This document shows, piece after piece, positions 10,247 through 19,399 of a DNA stretch of 64,000 nucleotides. The DNA lies in assembly GCA_022606425.2 (NCBI GenBank), contig JAHDVF020001225.1:372001-436000 (forward strand). Reading direction: 5' to 3'. This DNA comes from Lepidostoma basale (lineage: Eukaryota > Arthropoda > Insecta > Trichoptera > Lepidostomatidae). The stretch's first letter is position 1. Every line of letters starts with the position of its first letter. The notes beneath the pieces are model-generated. The model made no database searches, was not told the origin of the DNA, and was given only the letters and a program-made list of their open reading frames with translations. Made by a program: the position numbers and the translations under genes.

Positions 10247-10293
10247 AACTATGTATATGTATATATTTTCAATTATTACTTTGTCCCATAATG

Positions 10294-10782
10294 AGTTCTT
10301 TATTCATCTTATATAAATAAAATATTGTAGGTTTGTAATATAAATAAAAAAAATTACGAAACTTCTAACAGGAAAGAAACACATTATAACATGCACTATT
10401 TAAACTTTGAACCAAAAAGTTACCGAGTAAACTTTGGAAGACTATCCGCGTGAAAGAGTTTTGAAATCTGGACAATTCCGGAGCAAGTTACCCGCGGGAA
10501 ACCTTCCAGAAATTACCGCCGGTCACGGATGATAAGGTTTCAACACTAAGTTTTACAGTTTGTCTTGTTCTGGTAGGGATTTTGAATAAATATTATCCAC
10601 CGCCAATTATTATTAAAGGAGGGAGTTATGAATGAAAGAGACGATAATACTTCCTCGCCTGTTTCAATCCAAGGGATTGGTTTGCAGCTAATTTTAACAT
10701 TTTTGCTGGTTCTTGGGATGATACTTGGGCTTTTAATGTAGTAGTTTACCGTTGCTTTCCACATTTTTGATTACAACAGTTA
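10294..10782. other. No gene seen; one O-repeat copy
   Basis: 10690-10768 resembles 45303-45382 (TTTGCTGGTT, then TTTAATGT and TTTCCACATTTT). The middle (about 10440-10530) is more GC-rich and unrecognised. Confidence 0.45.
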
Positions 10783-10898
10783 GCACGATGCTTCTCCGAG
10801 AAGGAGGCAGGAAGAATGTACCGTCACACTGTGCTTTTCCGACATACTTCTCTCGATTCTTCAACATTCATACTCAGTGTCATACACACACGTCGATT
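10783..10898 (-). pseudogene. RTE-1 3' end fragment
   Basis: Plus strand reads CACGATGCTTCTCCGAGAAG (hairpin) then GACATACTTCTCTCG and CACACACGTCGATT, the last 40 codons of RTE-1 in reverse. No tail repeat left. Confidence 0.6.
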
Positions 10899-11205
10899 AA
10901 AATAATACCATAACTTACTATTTACACTATAATGACTTAATCAATTAAATAGTGGTTTAAAAACCAGTAAAAGTGTTTTATAATTATTTAAATAATGCCA
11001 CACCAAAAATTAAGTGCTTGATAAGAAAGTTTATAATAAATTATATTAACACGATTAATACCTGGAACCCAATAAGATCTTTAAAATATAATATTAGATT
11101 TATTTATAATATTTATTATAACAAATTTAAAAACGTTCGAAAAAAATATTTTTAATATCTGTCAAAACATTCATGAAAAATTTGTTTAAATATTTATTTT
11201 GTTTA
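10899..11205. other. No gene; V-repeat end
   Basis: 10989-11040 resembles the V fold-back ends at 16045, 49605 and 59370 (AATAATGCCACACC, AAATTAAGTGCTT). Otherwise very AT-rich. Confidence 0.45.
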
Positions 11206-11525
11206 TACAGAAACAAAGAAAACACTGATCATATCAGTTTATTAACTCAAAAGACATTACAAACAGGATAATGTTTAAGGCATCTATTGAGTATAGGTAA
11301 AATATTATAAAAAAACAACATAATACCAGGAACGCATTAGAGATGTTTCCACATTAGGAAGACTTACTTACTTTCTAAAATTAAGAGTATTTGTCCCCTG
11401 AACGTACATTAACTAATATGAAAGACGTCGATCTCCGAGGAGACCGCGTTCAGCAGACTAATTGCTCGTCCCACCGGTGTCACCAGAGGCAGATTGGTTC
11501 TGGTGGCCGGAACAATGAAGGGCTC
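11206..11525 (-). pseudogene. JOC-H 3' end fragment
   Basis: Plus-strand CAAAAGACATTACAAACA, ACGCATTAGAGATG, GAACGTACATTAACTAATAT and CGCGTTCAGCAGACTAATTG match the JOC-H end at 50160-50420. The TTTGA tail is degraded. Confidence 0.7.
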
Positions 11526-11650
11526 CTGTGTCTGAAACGTGTTTGTATTTTAATTATTATATTTTTTTATAAAGTCAGTGTTAGATAATCCGTTGTTTTA
11601 ACGGAAACATTTGGATATTTCAAGATTATTAAATGTTTAAATAAAAACAC

Positions 11651-11832
11651 TAACTAACTAACTAACCATCACGCCGTCTCCCCGAAATGGTAGGCAGAAA
11701 GAATGAACTGTCACACTTTTACTGATGCGGCACTTCATCCTTCTCTTTTCGCCCCGCGGGAGACGCGGTGTGATGGGTTGCGAACCTCATCGCCACCAAT
11801 AGGCATCTCCCGCGCACACTTCGATCGTCCGA
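11651..11832 (-). mobile_element. SINE-2 copy (RTE-1-tailed)
   Basis: Plus strand: CTAACTAACTAACC tail, the RTE-1 hairpin (CCCCGAAATGG), then at about 11720 it departs from RTE-1 into a head with CCCCGCGGGAGACGCGG, GGTTGCGAACC and GGCATCTCCCGCGC. In sense orientation the head has a 9-bp closing stem (CGCGGGAGA/TCTCCCGCG) around a B-box-like GGTTCGCAACC. About 180 bp. Confidence 0.75.
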
Positions 11833-12035
11833 CACCCACAAAATAAATCTAAAACAAATAATATAAAATACAATGATATAAAATAAAAAAACAAAAAAAA
11901 AACACAAAATGTTCTTTTTAGAAGGTGCACATATCGTATAAAATAAAATAAAAACAAATAAATAAAAACACTGTTGTAGAATATTACAATTGATTACATT
12001 TCTTTCGAAATTTAAAAACAAAAACAAAAAAACAG
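11833..12035. repeat. AT-rich sequence duplicated at 12366-12475
   Basis: The flank of this SINE-2 copy (ATAATATAAAATACAATGAT, then CAAAATGTTCTTTTTAGA) recurs beside the next copy, so element and flank were copied together. See findings. Confidence 0.6.
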
Positions 12036-12130
12036 CTGTTTTGCTAACCGATGTAAGCATCGTCAGGTGTTACAATCAACTACCTGACAATGATGACATC
12101 AGTTAGCGAAACAGCTGTCACCACAATTTC
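12036..12130. repeat. Fold-back with GAAACAGCTGTC modules
   Basis: An inverted pair: plus-strand arm GTTAGCGAAACAGCTGTC (about 12103-12120) and its counterpart near 12033-12065 on the minus strand (GGTTAGCAAAACAGCTGT), each preceded by CCTGAC. Decayed relative of the V fold-backs. Confidence 0.6.
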
Positions 12131-12173
12131 GTAAAAAATATCATCAATTGTGATAATCTACAATATAACATTC

Positions 12174-12365
12174 TAACTAACTAACTAACTAACTAACCAT
12201 CACGCCATCTCCCTAAAAGGGTAGGCAGAAATAATGGACTGTCACACTTTTACTGATGCGGCACTCCATCCTTCTCTTTTCGCTCCGCGGGAGACGCGGT
12301 GTGATAGGTTGCGAACCTCATCGCCACCAATAGGCATCTCCCGCGCACACTTTGATCGTGCAACA
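12174..12365 (-). mobile_element. SINE-2 copy
   Basis: Same structure as 11651-11832: plus-strand (CTAA)n 12175-12199, hairpin CCCTAAAAGGG, then head with CTCCGCGGGAGACGCGG, GGTTGCGAACC, GGCATCTCCCGCGC. Confidence 0.75.
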
Positions 12366-12784
12366 TCCCCAAAATAAATAAAATAAATAATATAAAATAC
12401 AATGATATCAAATAAAATAACAAAATAAAAATAATTTAACACAAAATGTTCTTTTTAGATGGTGCAAATATTGTCTATTTAATTTATGTTCCACGAATCC
12501 GTCGTTTTTTTTAATTTAGCACATAATGTAATAACACATAATGTTTTTTTCGATGTTGCACATGTTGATATGGACGATCCGGACTTTTGTGTTTATTTAA
12601 TTTATGTTACACGTATCCACCGTTTTTTAAATTAGCTGTAATTAGGCACTTAACCAGCAAGAACTTTGAAATAATATTGCAGGAACATTCTATATATTAT
12701 TTAATCATTTAACTGTAAGTGTAGTTGATAAAGTTGTAAACATTATTCAATAAATAATAAATTTTAATACGTCGAATATTTTCC
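12366..12784. other. No gene seen
   Basis: Duplicated AT-rich flank to about 12475. Then an ATAATGTAATAACACATAAT repeat-like stretch and unrecognised AT-rich sequence. Confidence 0.5.
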
Positions 12785-13075
12785 ACTGTGCCAAAAGTCT
12801 CAACTCTTTCCTTGAAACAGCTGAACCGACTCAACAATGTATCTTTGCTGGAAACACCGCGGAGGGACAATTCATCGCAAGGAATAATTCATCCCGGCCT
12901 TGCAGAAACAATTCATCCCAAACTCGCAGAATTTCACGATCGATTTGCCCCCGCGCCTCGCCAGTTTTGGGGCTGATCGCCCCCCCGGGAGACCGGAGCG
13001 CTCGGGTCTCGGCCTGTTAACTTCCATCGCCCCCCTGCAATCCCAGACCCTTAATGACTCGTGTCTTTGAGAAAA
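12785..13075. other. GC- and CpG-rich block in AT-rich surroundings
   Basis: Composition changes sharply: CACCGCGGAGGG, CCCCCGCGCCTCGCC, CCCCCCGGGAGACCGGAGCG, GGTCTCGGCC. Two AATTCATCCC half-repeats (about 12885 and 12910). A plus frame of 62 codons (12788-12976) is open but matches nothing I know. It could be an exon, a conserved regulatory block or a foreign insert. Confidence 0.35.
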
Positions 13076-13394
13076 TTTGCCGAATTTGAAGACGAACTAA
13101 CAGGTTGGCGTTCTTCGTTACTGTGAAACGATTTTTCAAGCGAAATTTCGAGTCGCTTTAACGAGAAATAATTTGCGTAAAAAACCCATTCATGAAACGA
13201 AAAGTTGCCAACATGTTAAGTAAGTGATGAAAAGATAAAGCAATTTCATATGAGGTTACATGAACACAAAATTTCATACCAAAACAAAAACTCGGAAATG
13301 GCGAATCATTGTGTGAATTTTGACTATCATTTCGAAACCAAAAACACAAACTTTTTGCATATGGCTACTACAACTAATCAATTAATTTAAAAAT
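13076..13394. other. No gene seen
   Basis: AT-rich; open frames look random. Confidence 0.5.
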
Positions 13395-13829
13395 AACCGT
13401 TGGTCACAATTAAACTTTTATTTTTTTCTTAATTAGTGAACACAACAGGCATTTATTATCAATACAAAAACTAAAACCGTCTCTCCACATTAGGAAATAC
13501 CAGAGGGAAATATCATACATTTTAATTATTTTTATTTACAAACTCCAAAAATAAAATCACTTTAAATTTTCGTGCAGATTATTATAAAAACATCTCCATT
13601 GTTGGAACTTTCAAACAAAATATTTAAACTAAACAACGGTTTTAAGATTACAGAGAAATCAGCATTAAACTAGAAGAAAGTAGAAAATCGTCTAATTATA
13701 CAAATCATCCAAAAATTTACTTAAAGAATTAAATTTAACTCACTAATAATTTGATTAAGTCACGATTCGAAATCGCTTGTGTTAAAAAATAAATAAATTG
13801 TTTAAATTTTCATTAAATTAGTACAAAAA

Positions 13830-13955
13830 ATCAACTAACTAACAATCCCCGAAGGGGTACGCAGAAAAAAAGAACTACTACACTATTATTTCCTGAACTA
13901 CTTCTCTTGCTTTCTCAACATTTATACGTGGTGTCGTGCAACCATGTTGAACGAG
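13830..13955 (-). pseudogene. RTE-1 3' end fragment
   Basis: Plus strand: CTAACTAAC, hairpin TCCCCGAAGGGG (13846-13857), then TTCCTGAACTACTTCTCTTG and CAACATTTATACGTGG. Only the last ~30 codons, 5'-truncated. Confidence 0.65.
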
Positions 13956-14039
13956 GTAAGGTGTATTACAAATTATTTTTAAAAAAATCCGTTCCTTGTA
14001 ATTAAACTTTTGTTTATTTCTTACTTTATTTATTTATTC

Positions 14040-14205
14040 GGTGGTGGTCTAGCAGATAGAATGCTTGGCTCCTGATCCAGGGGACATGGGTTCGAGCCTG
14101 GACACGACCAGATTCCTTCTTCATAATAATGAACTATTTTCTGCTCATATTGAATATTGTAAAATAAATTTTAATATCATTGATTTAAATCTTTGGTGTT
14201 AGTTT
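14040..14205 (+). mobile_element. SINE-3 (tRNA-headed), inserted in the X repeat
   Basis: 14040-14110 resembles a tRNA: A box TGGTCTAGCAG, anticodon-arm-like GGCTCCTGATCC, B box GGTTCGAGCC. The acceptor ends do not pair well, so it is a SINE head rather than a functional tRNA. The body to a T-run (about 14190-14205) is AT-rich. It interrupts one copy of a duplicated sequence. Confidence 0.65.
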
Positions 14206-14365
14206 TTTTTTTTTTAATTGAGATATCAACACAAAAACTAAAACTGTCTGTTCATATTAGGAAATACTAGACAAGAATTTTATTATTTTAATTGACAAAT
14301 TCCAAAAGAAAAGCGATTAAAAAAAACAATCAATTTTCATGCAAATTATTTTTAAAAGATTTACG

Positions 14366-14499
14366 TATTTTTAGCTTTTTAATGGGGTATTTAAACTTGG
14401 GATTGGTTATAAGGTTTTAGAATAAAACGCATTGCAAATAGTCATGGTATCGAATTTCTCGGGAACCAGATTTTTACCTGCTTCAAACCATGTTCCAAT
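14366..14499. other. Probable remainder of a transposase gene
   Basis: Leads into the transposase fragment below; too degraded to translate. Confidence 0.3.
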
Positions 14500-14625
14500 C
14501 GGTGGATTGGTATAGGAGGACCCATTTCTTGGCCTACAAGAAGTCCAGACTTGACCTCGATGGATAATTATGGTTGGGGTCAATTGAAATCGTTATTTTA
14601 CGATGTCTCTCTTGTGCCACACCAC
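14500..14625 (+). pseudogene. DDE transposase C-terminal fragment
   Basis: The frame starting CGGTGGATT reads RWIGIGGPISWPTRSPDLTS, then MDNYGWGQLKSLFYD. 'RW(I)GRGGPxxWPxRSPDLTPLDFFLWG.LKS.VY' is a signature I know from insect DDE transposases distantly related to Tc1/mariner; here the last catalytic D is that of 'MDNYGWG'. About 40 codons, no start, no TIR seen. Confidence 0.6.
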
Positions 14626-14739
14626 TTTTCTACAACAATTAATTAAAACAACAGTTCTCTGGCACCCAATTAAGGGTTAAACATTTCTTACATAACCAAA
14701 TGTTGAATTTACGTCCCCTAATACTAGGAATGTTTTAAT

Positions 14740-15175
14740 TGTATCTCAATAGAGACGAAGACGTAAACTGGAAACTGAACATGGATGATCAAGGTGTTTA
14801 CTGGACTTATGACCTGTCATTGGTTGGGTTAAGCGCACGCTTTATGTAATTACAACATTCCCCATTCCACCTTTGTTATTGTGATCATGCATGACAAATT
14901 TTTTGGAAGATGTATATATACTTCAAAATCCATATTTATCTTCACGTGTCAGTTTCAGTCAGCCATCTATGTAGATTTGGTTGCACTTGTGAATTTTTTC
15001 AAGAATTAACCTATACAACCGATCCACTAACGCCATCTATGGAGAATGATTTTCGGCATATTAGGAAAACTACCTTATTAACACAATGCGAAGGCTGTCG
15101 CCCAACATATTGTTAGAAGCCGCTAGGAGTATTATTCCATTCTATATGCCAAAGAATTTTTGAGTCAAAGAAATG
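14740..15175 (+). repeat. Q repeat, long copy
   Basis: Starts GTATCTCAATAGAGACGAAG and contains GACTTATGACCTGTCATTGG, TTGGGTTAAGCGCACGC, AACATTCCCCATTCC, TAACGCCATCTATGG and AACACAATGCGAAGGC. No coding frame. ACAGG/CCTGT around ACTTATGA can form an anticodon-arm-like hairpin, and TGGTCGAGGTG in other copies resembles an A box, so a tRNA-like origin is possible but unproven. Confidence 0.65.
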
Positions 15176-15559
15176 TCAAAGAAGAACTAGGAATGTTAGT
15201 GCCTGCTCCCTCTCTTTACGTTACATTAGCTTCCTTTTCTTCCTTATTAGTACGTACGTTAACTATTCAAAAACATCTCATTATATACTCATCAAAGCTT
15301 TTGAGCGAACAAAAGCTTCTCTAACAAAACAACAGCATTTTTTGTTGGTATTAAAGTAAAATTGTTTAATAAATTTATCTTATTACACAGTTCATACTAA
15401 ATAAATAAAACAATTACGTTAAAAGAGAAGAGAACAATAGTATTTATAATATATTTGAGCATAAAGTATAACGACCCTAATCATTAATAAACATTTGACT
15501 AAGTCCGTTGTTTTGACCGAAACATTGTGACACATTAACGTTAAAAACTGTTAATTATA
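15176..15559. other. No gene; TTGTTTTG-GAAAC motif
   Basis: 15502-15540 has CCGTTGTTTTGACCGAAACA, one of six copies of a short motif next to fold-back repeats. Otherwise AT-rich. Confidence 0.45.
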
Positions 15560-15790
15560 ATAATATAAATTAAGGCGTCAGTTTTCTAGAAGTTATATTA
15601 TTACATATTTTATGGGAATGACATGTTTCGCCCTTCTAAGACATTATCAAACATTTGATAATGGCTAAGAAGGGCGAAACATGTCAACATTTGATAATGC
15701 CTTAGATGGGCGAAACATTTCATTCCCATGAAATATAATAAAACTTCTAGAAAACTGATGTTTTCATTGGTATTAATTATTTAATATAGA
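15560..15790. repeat. T fold-back repeat
   Basis: The arms are inverted: TTTTCTAGAAGTT, TTTTATGGGAATGACATG, then the reverse, ending AACTTCTAGAAAAC, TGATGTTTTCATTGG. The centre has three GGGCGAAACATGT-type modules, two of them direct (15654-15685 and 15690-15720). Confidence 0.75.
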
Positions 15791-15903
15791 GTTTTACGCC
15801 ATTGTTCAAGAAACAACGAATTAAAAATTGTTTATTAAAAAGCTTTGAAAGAAAATAATAATACACTTTTAGACATTTGTATTGACACCACATTATTTGG
15901 TAA

Positions 15904-15943
15904 CACCGACCGGTTTCGCTCCCGCCAGAGCTTCATCAGGGTG
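15904..15943 (-). ncRNA. Hammerhead-ribozyme-like motif, best preserved
   Basis: Minus strand: CACC, then CTGATGA (the exact conserved hammerhead box), one unpaired A, stem GCTC/GAGC with a 6-base loop, GAAA, the palindrome ACCGGT, then C and GGTG. CACC and GGTG pair as stem I, and the predicted cleavage site is after the C of GGTC. The palindromic stem III suggests it would work as a dimer. Departure from the textbook core: one extra base before stem II. Activity is unproven. Confidence 0.5.
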
Positions 15944-16044
15944 AGAGAGTAAACTAAATACAAAATCAGAGAACAACCTATGAGGAAATAAATATAAAGT
16001 GGAAGGGAGTTCGAGTGAGGGTAGGGGGAAGTGTATTATTATTT

Positions 16045-16330
16045 TATTTAATAATGTCACATCACAAATTAGGTGCTCCATACGAAAGTTTAAAAAACTT
16101 TGTTTTAAGTATTACAATTGTATTTTTATTTTTCGTGACAGCTGTTTCGTCAACCTATGTTGACATCATCAGGTATTACAATAATATTATATATCAAAAA
16201 AATAGCTTTGTATTGTAACACCTGATGATGTCAACATAGGTTGACCAAACAGCTCTCGCGAAAAAATAAAAATACAATACAATTGGGATACATAAAGGAA
16301 AGTTTTTTTAATTTAACAATTTAAACATTT
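16045..16330. repeat. V fold-back with two hammerhead-like modules
   Basis: Arms 16060-16178 and 16210-16330 are inverted copies. Modules: minus strand 16172-16137 (CTGATGA, U, GTCAAC/GTTGAC stem around ATAG, GAAAC, AGCTGTC) and plus strand 16222-16257 with GAAA mutated to CAAA. The 6-bp stem is perfect in the first. Confidence 0.7.
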
Positions 16331-16765
16331 TACTCAAATGATTGCTTGTTGTGTTTGTAAGCACCCTGCAATTGAGATATTCCAATGATAATGCACTTGT
16401 ATAGTTCGAAGGCGTTTCTAACTATTGTAAAATTCTGTTCAAATAAAGGTAGAGTGTAAAAAATAATTATGGCAATGATAGTGCGGATTACTGATTTCAG
16501 TTTATTTGTGTGTACGTGCCAATTTACTGAATGGAAGTTTTAATCTCAATCGGATGAGCGCTAATGTCCCAAGTAAGTGGTTGAAACTTGATCTGGATTC
16601 AATAATGATGTTTATAAGTAAAATGGTTCAACGTAAAGAGGGTTTTCTTTTTATATACATGCTGTTAAAAAATTTCTGCATTTTGATATTTGCGCTTATG
16701 AAATGTCTCAAATTTTGCTGTATCAAGTAAATGTAAAGTTTTAACCCTAAACTATTTTCTTATTT
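16331..16765. other. No gene seen
   Basis: AT-rich; a 74-codon plus frame (16506-16730) shows no recognisable motif. Confidence 0.5.
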
Positions 16766-16940
16766 ATAAGGATTCTCAATACAGACGAAGATGTAAATAG
16801 TTTTTTTTTTGTTTTTGGAAACAGAATATGGTGGTCGAGGTGCTTACAGGACTTATGACCTGTCATTGGTTGGGTTAAGCGATCGCTTTATGTTAACAAC
16901 ATTCCCCATTCCGCCCTTCTTTTCATATTTTTATCCCAAA
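16766..16940 (+). repeat. Q repeat, truncated
   Basis: TCTCAATACAGACGAAGATG, ATATGGTGGTCGAGGTGC, GACTTATGACCTGTCATTGG, AACATTCCCCATTCCGCC. It stops near 16940. Confidence 0.65.
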
Positions 16941-16977
16941 CGTTATGAGTACATTTTTTTTGAGACAGTTACATTAA

Positions 16978-17352
16978 TCCTCTTCTTCTTCTTCCTCTTA
17001 TTTTAACTGATCTGAGGATCTATGACACAGATATGTCTCGTGGGATGATGAGGTCCAGCTATCCCTCCATCTCTTAGGCGGTCTTTCAGGTGGGCGGTGT
17101 CCGGAGGAGATTTCATAAGCGTCTGTACATGCGAATCTGTCACTATCCATTCTGGCGACATGGTCCCCACAGTATCTTCTTCTGGTCTATTCCACCGAAC
17201 GATAACGTCTATTTCGCAAGTTTTTCTTATGTCTGCGTGACGAACGTGATCTCGGAATGTTTTTACAGTAATTGATCTTGGACCTTCATCTCAAATGTTC
17301 TTAGCAGACCTTTGGTTCGCACAATATCAGCCCGCGTCTCTACAACGTACGT
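16978..17352 (-). pseudogene. LINE-B 3' end
   Basis: A CTT-repeat tail (plus 16980-16997) precedes the end of LINE-B: minus-strand 'RRRYCGDHVARMDSDR' region, then EMKVQDQLL-like and an 'RADIVRTKGLLRT' block to about 17352. Many substitutions and frame breaks. Confidence 0.65.
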
Positions 17353-17521
17353 CCATGATTGGTTGCAGAGAGTTTTTCCAATAATGAATTTACATATTAA
17401 CCAAATAAAGTTTTTACCAAATAATATACAAAGTTTATTTTTGTTTTACCAAGTAATGCGCAAGAATAATTTAAATATTTTTACCGAAAAATTCACTAGG
17501 TAAATTTATGTTTCTACAAAA

Positions 17522-17600
17522 TACCGCCCTTGAGGTGAGTTATTCACGAAAAGAGCGGTATATAAATTAGCCTAATTATTATTCTTATTAAGGTTCTTTT
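17522..17600 (+). repeat. CR-M 3' end
   Basis: ACCGCCCTTGAGGTGAGTTA, AAAGAGCGGTATATAAATTA, then an ATTATTATTC tail. It ends 5 bases before the TTAA of the piggyBac element. Confidence 0.6.
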
Positions 17601-17752
17601 TTGTTTTAACCTTTAAGTAGTGACGTGGGTGTCTCACAGACGGCGCGTTCACAAATTTGTTCCTTATTTCGTTGTTATAAGTAACTTACCCCCGCGTGCC
17701 CCGCTAGCTTCGCGGTTTGTGATTCCGAACAGAAATTATAAAAAAAACATGC

Positions 17753-17938
17753 AAGATATATCCATCGCGACTCAAGAGGCGTACTAAGTACACATGTGTA
17801 ACAAGTGTACTTAGTACATGTGTAATATGTCGCAAGCCTATATGTCTCGGGTGTTCTAAAACTATTTGCGTTGAATGCGCTGACTCACGTAAATTTCAGA
17901 CTGATATATTTTTTGCTAATATTAGTTTATTTGGTTAA
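17753..17938 (+). pseudogene. piggyBac transposase C-terminal Cys-rich domain
   Basis: 61 codons ending in TAA, missed by length-filtered ORF calls. It reads KRRTKYTC, then STCVICRKPICLGC, SKTICVECADS. The CxxC...CxxC...CxxC spacing fits the zinc-binding C-terminal domain that closes piggyBac transposases and binds the terminal repeats. No catalytic Asp residues remain upstream, so the copy cannot transpose itself. Confidence 0.7.
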
Positions 17939-17949
17939 AACACATTTCA

Positions 17950-18595
17950 TTATATTTTTAAGTAAAAAAGTCCATATATAGATTAAATAACCACGGGGAT
18001 ATTACGCAACCCTGTTTGACACCTTTATTGATATCAAACCAGGCTGTAAGATCTCCATTCACTCTGACACTAGCAGTGCTTTCCGTGTATAGCGACCTAT
18101 TTGTTGTGATCAATTTTGTACTTATTCCATATTCAGACAGTATTTTCCACAACTTTACTCTATTAACGTAATGATATGCTTTTTGCAAATCGACAAACAA
18201 TGTGTGGATACTCTGTGTATGATAGAGTGCGGAATGAAAATATAAGAAGTGAATGCGGTGCGAATGATGGTGTTATGAACAAAATAATGAAAGGATCATT
18301 AAGATGGTTCAGACACATGAAAAAAATGAATGACGAAAGGTTTGTAAAAAAATTATATATTAACGATGTAAATGGAACCAGTGGTTTGGTTTATTTGAAA
18401 ACGTGGAACGATCAAATAAACCAAATATTGAATGTCGGTCATGTGAGGAGTTAGAGAAATCGACGCGCGTGCATGACACGATGTATGAATGTTGAGGAAG
18501 CGAGAGAAATATGTCAGGAAAGAAAAGTGTGACAGTCCAATCTTTCTGCCTACCCCTTCGGGGAAACGGCGTGATGGTTAGTTAGTTAATTTTTT
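17950..18595. mobile_element. RTE-1 copy with inverted 5' part, nested in piggyBac
   Basis: 18196-18595 (plus) is the RTE-1 C-terminus: CGYSVYDRVRNENIRSECGA, SLRWFRHMKKMNDER, ILNVGHVR, then the UUCG-loop hairpin and a TTAGTTAG tail. Joined to it head-on, 18200-17958 (minus) is the upstream RT core: FVDLQKAYHYVNRVKLW, VRVNGDLTAWFD, GVKQGCVISPWLFNLYMD. This is the layout made by twin priming during insertion. Confidence 0.75.
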
Positions 18596-18835
18596 TTAAA
18601 TTTCATATGGCTTTAAAAAGTGTCAAATAAATGTTGATTTTGGATATATTTTGTTTTATTTTTTATTCATCTTATTACTAAATAGTGTTCATACATGTAA
18701 TAATCATCTGTATATGTTTTCATATTAAATTTATATTAAATAATAACTACTATTACAGACCGTCTGTGAGTCGTCACATCACTATTAAATGACCTGAACT
18801 AACCACGTCACTACTCAAAGGTTAATTAAATAATA

Positions 18836-19272
18836 ACTAACTAACTAACTAACTAACCATCACGCCGTCTCCCCGAAGGGGTAGGCAGAAAGAATGGACT
18901 GCCACACTTTTCTTTCCTGACATATTTCTCTCGCTTCCTCGACATTCATACATCGTGTCATGCACGTGCTCGATTTCTCCGACTCCTCACATGGCCGACA
19001 TTGCATGTTTGATTTATTTGATCGTGCCACGTTTTCCTCGGTCTTCCTCTATTTCTGGTTCCATTTACATCATTAACATTTATTTTTTACCATTCTTTCA
19101 TTCCATATGTCCAAACCATCTTAATGATCCTTTCATTATTTTGTTCATGACGCCATCATTCGCACCGCATTCACTTCTTATATTTTCATTCGACACTCTA
19201 TCATACACAGAGTATGCACACATTCGTCTAAGAGATCTCATTTCTACTGCATTTATTCTACTTTCATCCATA
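18836..19272 (-). pseudogene. RTE-1 LINE 3' part
   Basis: Follows the piggyBac TTAA after 10 bases. Plus-strand CTAACTAACTAAC tail (18838-18857), hairpin CCCCGAAGGGG (18872-18882), then the C-terminus to RINAVEMRSLRRMC (19272). Frames are broken. 5'-truncated. Confidence 0.8.
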
Positions 19273-19399
19273 CTTTTAATTAAATAATGCACAATGTAAA
19301 TTTATGTTTTTATAGAATTACGCACAAGGTATATTTATATTTGAACCAAATTATGGTAACTGTCGGAGAAAAAGTTATTTATCTTCATCACAGGACCAA

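Larger units (their letters stand above)
9591..10293. repeat. ~50-bp direct repeats flanking the LTR
   Basis: 9591-9640 and 10248-10293 are imperfect copies sharing ACTATGTATAT and ATTATTACTTTGTCCCATAA. This is far longer than a normal LTR target duplication. Confidence 0.6.
13395..14365. repeat. X repeat: direct duplication of ~215 bp
   Basis: 13395-13610 and 13985-14365 share AATTAAACTTTT, CAAAAACTAAAACTGTCT-like, ATTAGGAAATAC and TTTTAATT in the same order. The second copy is expanded by SINE-3. An RTE-1 piece lies between them. Confidence 0.6.
17610..18821 (+). mobile_element. piggyBac-family element, internally deleted
   Basis: Flanked by TTAA on both sides (17606-17609, 18822-18825), the hallmark of piggyBac. 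The TIR CCTTTAAGTAGTGACGTGG matches the right end in inverted form with one mismatch out of 19. Inner inverted repeats CTCACAGACGG lie at about 17634-17644 and 18758-18768, as in many piggyBac elements. Between them are only the C-terminal end of a transposase (17753-17938) and a nested RTE-1 copy (about 17950-18595). Most of the transposase gene is gone. Confidence 0.8.

Noticed and set aside
11651..11720. (CTAA)n as telomeric repeats
   Set aside because: The insect telomere repeat is TTAGG; these are TTAG units confined to LINE/SINE tails.
14040..14110. Functional tRNA gene
   Set aside because: A and B boxes are good, but the acceptor ends do not pair, and the body and T-run that follow fit a SINE.
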